Origin: Actinomycetota bacterium
GTDB lineage: Bacteria; Actinomycetota; Rubrobacteria; Rubrobacterales; Rubrobacteraceae
Assembly: GCA_020200675.1 (NCBI GenBank)
Contig: JAIVIG010000158.1
Coordinates: 1,074-10,019, forward strand
Direction of reading: 5' to 3'
DNA: 8,946 bases
Shown piece after piece: positions 5,694 through 8,946 of the stretch. Position 1 is the first letter of the stretch. The number at the start of each line of letters is the position of its first letter. Position numbers and translations under genes: made by a program. The notes under the pieces are model-generated. The model was not told the origin of the DNA, ran no database searches, and saw nothing but the letters and a program-made list of their open reading frames with translations.

Positions 5694-7831
5694 CCATTTG
5701 CCTCCGGAAGTGGGATGCGCGCCTCCACTTCGGTGCCGATGCCGGAGCGTCCGGTGAGCTGAAGCGTACCGCCGAGTAGCTCCACCCGCTCGCGCATGCT
5801 GCCGATGCCCGTCCCCTTCCGGTCGATGTGGCCGTTGGCTTCGAAGCCCACACCCTCGTCTCGTACCTCGAGTACGAGCCACCCGTCGCGCCGCCCGAGC
5901 CGCACCTCAACCCGCGAGGCGTGGGCATGCTTCCCTACGTTGAGAAGCGCCTCCTGCACGGACACGAGCCCAAGCTGGTCAAGGACCGGTGGGCGCAGGT
6001 TATACACCAGGCGTCGGATGTCAGCGGTGGTCTGCCCGACCAGCTCGTAGAGCCGTTCGAGGTCGCTGGTCAGCGGATCATTAGTCTCCTGCGCCGCGTC
6101 CAGGCAGGCCTCCAGGCGGAGCCGCATGCTCGCCAGGACCGGCCCGAGCCCGTCGTGCAGATCCCGCTGGATGCGGCGGCGTTCCTCCTCTTGCGCCGCC
6201 ACCAGGCGCCCGCGTGACTGCCGCAGTTCCTCTAGGCTGGAGCGGAGTGCGACTGTGAGCCGGACCGCGTGGGCGGCCGCACCCGCCTGGGTTGCAAGAT
6301 CCCGCAGCAGTTGTCGATCAGCCGGTGAGAAAGTTTCGCCGGGACTTCGAGGTGCCATGCACAGGGCGCCAACGAGCTCACCCCGGTGGGTCAGTGGCAA
6401 GACGAGCGCCACGCCGCACTCATCGAGTACCGCTCCGTATTCCCCCGATGGAGCAAGCTCCGCCGGATGCAGCCCGTCAGGGGCGCGGCGCAGGCTCTCT
6501 ACGGCACCCATATCCCGCACGGTCGTCCTTGCCGGGGCGTCGCTGTGGGCCGCACCGAGGCGTAGCGCCTCCCCGTCGGCGAGCCAGATCGCGACGTGCG
6601 GCAGCCGTAGGGTCCGTGCGATGTTCTCTACGATCGTGGGTAGCACCGCCTCGGGCGCGAGCGTCCCCTCCAGACGCCTCCCCAGCCGCGAGAGCACCTT
6701 GTATGGTTCGTCTCGCTCGCCATACATCAGGCGGTTTACGGCGCGCTGGAGGCCGTCACGCAGAGGGGCGAACAAGACGGCGACCAAGCCCGTGGCCAGG
6801 AGCGAGATGGGGAGGTTGCCGCCCGTGCGGAAGAGCGCGCCGAGGTATCCGACGACGAGCACGTAGATGCCGACGACGCTTGCGGTAAGAGCGCCGTAGA
6901 CGAGGGTGCGGTTGATGACGATATCGATATCGTAGAGGCGGTGCTTCAAGACGGCGAAGCCCACGGCGACGGGGATGCCGGCGTAGCCCAGCCTTACGGC
7001 GTCCTGCATGAGCATCAGCCAGAACGGTTGCGTGCCTCCGGTGCCGAAGTTGTCCGGGGCGACGATGAGCGCGCTAACCACTTCGACCAGTAATCCCAGG
7101 CCCATAAGCGAGGCGGCGAAGGCTATCCACTTGATCTGCTCGCGGACCTCTCTACCGGAACGCCGGAAGCGCACGATCAGGCTGGCTGCCGAGGCCAGGA
7201 TGCACGGGGGTAACAGTAAGAGGACGTTAAACATCGCGTACGCCACCTCGGGGTACCCGTAAAGTCCGGACGGGTTTTGGATCCCGCCGAATTCCGGCAG
7301 CGGTTCGGGGACGAGGGCGACGCCGGCGCTCGCCACGACGATCACCGCCCCCGACAGCCAGGCCACCGGGCGCCATCTTCGCGAGGGAAGCCGGCCGTCG
7401 GGGAACAGCAGGATCAGGTAGGCACCGAGCAGGCCCAGGGCCGGTGCCCAGAGCGGTTCGCCGAGCGAGCCTACCTCAGCCGGGAACGGGATCGAGCCGG
7501 GCCTCGCCACCAAACCGTACACCCCGTAGGCGGTGGCGGCCTCGCCGAGCATCCAGAAGATGCCGATGGAGAGGCAGATCCAGCCTATAGGGTTTTCGGG
7601 ACGCCTCGACGCGATCAGGGCGCCAACGACGGGGAAGGCGAGGAAGGGAAGCAGGTCTATCAACTGGCCGCTGTCGCCGCCCGTGCCCCAGGGGCTGGGA
7701 ACCTGCATGGATCTGGCGGGGATGTACAACGCGATAGTCGCCGCGAACAAGGCGAACGAGAGACCGGCGAGAGACCAGGCCAGCCAGGAGTAGCCGCGCC
7801 GGGCGTCCGCGCTATCCGTCTCGTTTCGCAT
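5690..7831 (-). CDS. Membrane/GAF sensor histidine kinase (HisKA_3 type) with shortened ATPase domain
   Basis: This 713-residue kinase pairs with the downstream regulator. The N-terminal ~360 residues hold about ten hydrophobic segments (near 16-37, 59-75, 83-104, 127-143, 155-174, 198-220, 234-258, 269-296, 312-331, 341-357), with the KHRLYDIDIVINRTLVYG motif common in actinobacterial kinases of this kind. A GAF-like domain spans about 375-525. A dimerisation helix follows with RRRIQRDLHDGLGP (phospho-His559) and the X-box RRLVYNLRPPVLDQLGL. The ATPase has the N-box (Asn631, His635), DEGVGF (658-663) and GTGIGSM (673-679). Between LGLV (620-623) and QEALLN (626-631) relatives carry about 45 more residues, which are missing here in frame. 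That removes the first strands of the ATPase fold and may reduce or abolish activity. The ATG follows GGGAGG with a nine-base spacer. The ligand is unknown. Confidence 0.9.
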   Translation of the reverse strand: MRNETDSADARRGYSWLAWSLAGLSFALFAATIALYIPARSMQVPSPWGTGGDSGQLIDLLPFLAFPVVGALIASRRPENPIGWICLSIGIFWMLGEAATAYGVYGLVARPGSIPFPAEVGSLGEPLWAPALGLLGAYLILLFPDGRLPSRRWRPVAWLSGAVIVVASAGVALVPEPLPEFGGIQNPSGLYGYPEVAYAMFNVLLLLPPCILASAASLIVRFRRSGREVREQIKWIAFAASLMGLGLLVEVVSALIVAPDNFGTGGTQPFWLMLMQDAVRLGYAGIPVAVGFAVLKHRLYDIDIVINRTLVYGALTASVVGIYVLVVGYLGALFRTGGNLPISLLATGLVAVLFAPLRDGLQRAVNRLMYGERDEPYKVLSRLGRRLEGTLAPEAVLPTIVENIARTLRLPHVAIWLADGEALRLGAAHSDAPARTTVRDMGAVESLRRAPDGLHPAELAPSGEYGAVLDECGVALVLPLTHRGELVGALCMAPRSPGETFSPADRQLLRDLATQAGAAAHAVRLTVALRSSLEELRQSRGRLVAAQEEERRRIQRDLHDGLGPVLASMRLRLEACLDAAQETNDPLTSDLERLYELVGQTTADIRRLVYNLRPPVLDQLGLVSVQEALLNVGKHAHASRVEVRLGRRDGWLVLEVRDEGVGFEANGHIDRKGTGIGSMRERVELLGGTLQLTGRSGIGTEVEARIPLPEANG

Positions 7832-8072
7832 CCTCCGGCGCCTCCCGGTTCGCCCTGTTCCGTTTCTTCTCTATCCTACCGGCTACCCGTTCTTGGGGAA
7901 AGCTGGGCTGTGGTCGAGGGCACCCGTCGACCCAGGCCGTGGCCGCGATGAGGCGCGCCGGCAGGTCCGGCACCCGGGTTCGGTCGATCGCCGCCAGCAG
8001 CGCAGCCACGCGATGCATAGGCAGCTCGGCGACAGCCGCGCCGGACTCGTTCGAGTCCAACACGCCGGACAC
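7812..8072 (-). CDS. Doubtful ORF (86 aa) overlapping the kinase start
   Basis: A GTG-initiated frame runs from 8072 to a TAG at 7812, overlapping the kinase start by 20 bases. The first ~50 codons have very high third-position G/C (about 90%) and read like protein (PMHRVAALLAAIDRTRVPDL, then ARLIAATAWVDG). The bias fades after about codon 55. No ribosome site precedes the GTG and I recognise no family. It lies in the same frame as the upstream membrane protein gene, separated by TGA (8166) and TAG stops, so it may be the remains of a longer coding region. It may equally be a chance frame in GC-rich DNA. Confidence 0.22.
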   Translation of the reverse strand: MSGVLDSNESGAAVAELPMHRVAALLAAIDRTRVPDLPARLIAATAWVDGCPRPQPSFPQERVAGRIEKKRNRANREAPEDAKRDG

Positions 8073-8165
8073 CGCCGTACACCCGTGGTGCCCAGCCGCC
8101 TACGGCCGGATCAGGCGGACGGTCACGGCCCACGTCGACGGCTGCCCAGTTCCGATCCGCCGTGA
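7832..8165. other. Intergenic stretch between the membrane protein and kinase genes
   Basis: This gap of about 330 bases holds the doubtful ORF described separately and a 16-base inverted repeat, GGACTCG-TT-CGAGTCC, at 8043-8058. The kinase promoter should lie here. The best -10-like hexamer on the minus strand is TAGGAT (7873-7878), but no matching -35 is seen. A T-arm-like GTTCGAGTCC in the repeat is not part of a tRNA. I see no terminator with a U-run. Confidence 0.5.
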
Positions 8166-8876
8166 TCACCGGCCGGCCGGCGCAACCGCTCGCATCAAGC
8201 CGAGCAGCCACAGGCTCGAACCGATGATCCACAGGAGGGTGAACGCCGAACCAAGCATAATGGCCAACTCGAGGGCAGGGACCGCCAGCGCCAGTGCGAA
8301 GAGGATCATCAAGATGCCAGCGATGGCGGCGACCGGAGGTAGCCATCTCGGGAACCGGCCATCGGCCGCCATGGCCCTCGCAGTCAGCAGGGCACCGATC
8401 CCGAAGACGACATGTGCCATCTTGTCCACGACCAGGAACAAGCCGAGCATACCCTCGGCGACCGCCTGAGCCACCGGGTCCCCCGCATTAACGCCGGCCG
8501 CCAGATGATGAGCGACGACGAACGGGGCCAAGTTGGCCGGGGCATTCATGACGGCGAAAGCGATCAGCAACGCCGCTCCGATCCAGCCCAGCCCCGGCCC
8601 ACGCTGGCCGAGCGTCGCAGCCAAGCCGAGAAAGAACGGCACGAACCCGATGAGGGCTAGGGCAAATAGCCAGGCGCTCGCCCCCGCGGCGAACCGGTGG
8701 TGCGCCACATCTTGCGCAGATCGTGCGAGGTCATCTGAACTGAGGTTGATTTGGGAGACGAATACGACGGCCAAGATAATCAGAGCGGACGCCGCTAACC
8801 CGAAAATGGCTGCCATCCGTGGAAGAACTGGATCCAATGCACGATGGTCATCAGCGTTCATGGGCTTGGTGTTCAT
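8166..8876 (-). CDS. Unrecognised six-helix integral membrane protein
   Basis: The 236-residue product has about six hydrophobic segments (near 21-40, 65-90, 96-113, 140-166, 178-199, 204-227) after a short polar N-terminus, so it is an integral membrane protein. Short loops carry AHHRFAAGAS and VAHHLAAG, histidines near the membrane face that are only suggestive. I cannot assign a family; the topology recalls small DUF4386-like membrane proteins but I see no decisive motif. The ATG at 8876 follows AGGAGG with a five-base spacer, so the start is well supported. The 5' third uses many A/T-ending codons (about 58% G/C at position three in the first 60), clearly below the thi and kinase genes, which hints at a different origin. 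Whether it is linked to the kinase operon 334 bases downstream is unknown. Confidence 0.8.
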   Translation of the reverse strand: MNTKPMNADDHRALDPVLPRMAAIFGLAASALIILAVVFVSQINLSSDDLARSAQDVAHHRFAAGASAWLFALALIGFVPFFLGLAATLGQRGPGLGWIGAALLIAFAVMNAPANLAPFVVAHHLAAGVNAGDPVAQAVAEGMLGLFLVVDKMAHVVFGIGALLTARAMAADGRFPRWLPPVAAIAGILMILFALALAVPALELAIMLGSAFTLLWIIGSSLWLLGLMRAVAPAGR

Positions 8877-8909
8877 GGGATCCTCCTGTCTCTCGCTTAC
8901 TAAACTGGA

Positions 8910-8931
8910 GCCGGGGCTTTGTAGCCCCGGC
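8910..8931. terminator. Perfect 9-bp hairpin upstream of the membrane protein gene
   Basis: GCCGGGGCT (8910-8918) and AGCCCCGGC (8923-8931) form a perfect 9-bp, GC-rich stem with a four-base loop. On the minus strand the next bases are TCCAGTTTAG, a weak T-rich stretch, so it could end transcription of a gene entering from the right edge. It also sits about 35 bases before the membrane protein ATG, so an operator or leader hairpin is possible. No convincing promoter is visible between it and the gene. Confidence 0.4.
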
Positions 8932-8946
8932 CAATTAGCTCACTTG

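Noticed and set aside
5694..5882. Upstream extension of the response regulator frame
   Set aside because: It overlaps the kinase ATPase domain out of frame; GTG at 5693 has a ribosome site and starts just before the receiver domain.
8049..8058. tRNA T-arm-like GTTCGAGTCC
   Set aside because: The flanking bases do not form a T-stem, and there is no anticodon arm or acceptor stem nearby; it is half of a palindrome.

Overview
The window is GC-rich (about two-thirds G+C by eye), with strong G/C bias at third codon positions, GTG and TTG starts, and 4-base GTGA/ATGA stop-start overlaps. No hairpin in it carries a clear U-tract. Together with the thiG-thiO gene order and tandem tenA genes, this suggests an actinobacterium. 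A Rubrobacter-like lineage is my guess, not something shown. I see no tRNA, rRNA, CRISPR array or intact mobile element.

Region 1 (1-3518, plus strand) is thiamine metabolism. It opens inside thiG (thiazole synthase). thiO (glycine/iminoacetate oxidase) follows, then a GTGA-overlapped JAMM/MPN+ metallopeptidase with a complete E...HxHx7Sx2D motif. A TPP riboswitch begins exactly at the stop codon of the peptidase gene. Its conserved 3' GGAGGG is well placed as the ribosome site of a 33-codon ORF. A second ribosome site, locked in an 8-bp hairpin, precedes another 33-codon ORF. Next comes a TenA_E-type gene that has lost its middle and its frame, then an intact Cys-type tenA, chained by ATGA overlaps. 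The logic is: ThiO makes dehydroglycine for ThiG, the JAMM protein probably acts on the sulfur carrier, and TenA salvages the pyrimidine half. TPP represses the salvage part.

Region 2 (3515-4841, minus strand) is a CaiB/BaiF-type CoA transferase convergent with the thi cluster. Just upstream is an unlisted 48-aa ORF with an excellent ribosome site and a perfect TATAAT box.

Region 3 (4992-7831, minus strand) is a two-component operon: a multi-pass membrane/GAF histidine kinase overlapping (GTGA) a NarL/LuxR-type response regulator. The kinase appears to lack about 45 residues between its X-box and N-box.

Region 4 (7832-8946, minus strand) is a roughly 330-base stretch with a doubtful ORF, then an unrecognised six-helix membrane protein whose 5' half has lower third-position G+C than its neighbours, and a perfect 9-bp hairpin upstream of it.

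The strongest candidates for something new are the riboswitch-controlled small ORF, the JAMM peptidase in a thiazole operon, and the 48-aa ORF ahead of the CoA transferase. Two separate internal gene deletions in one short window deserve a check against assembly error.
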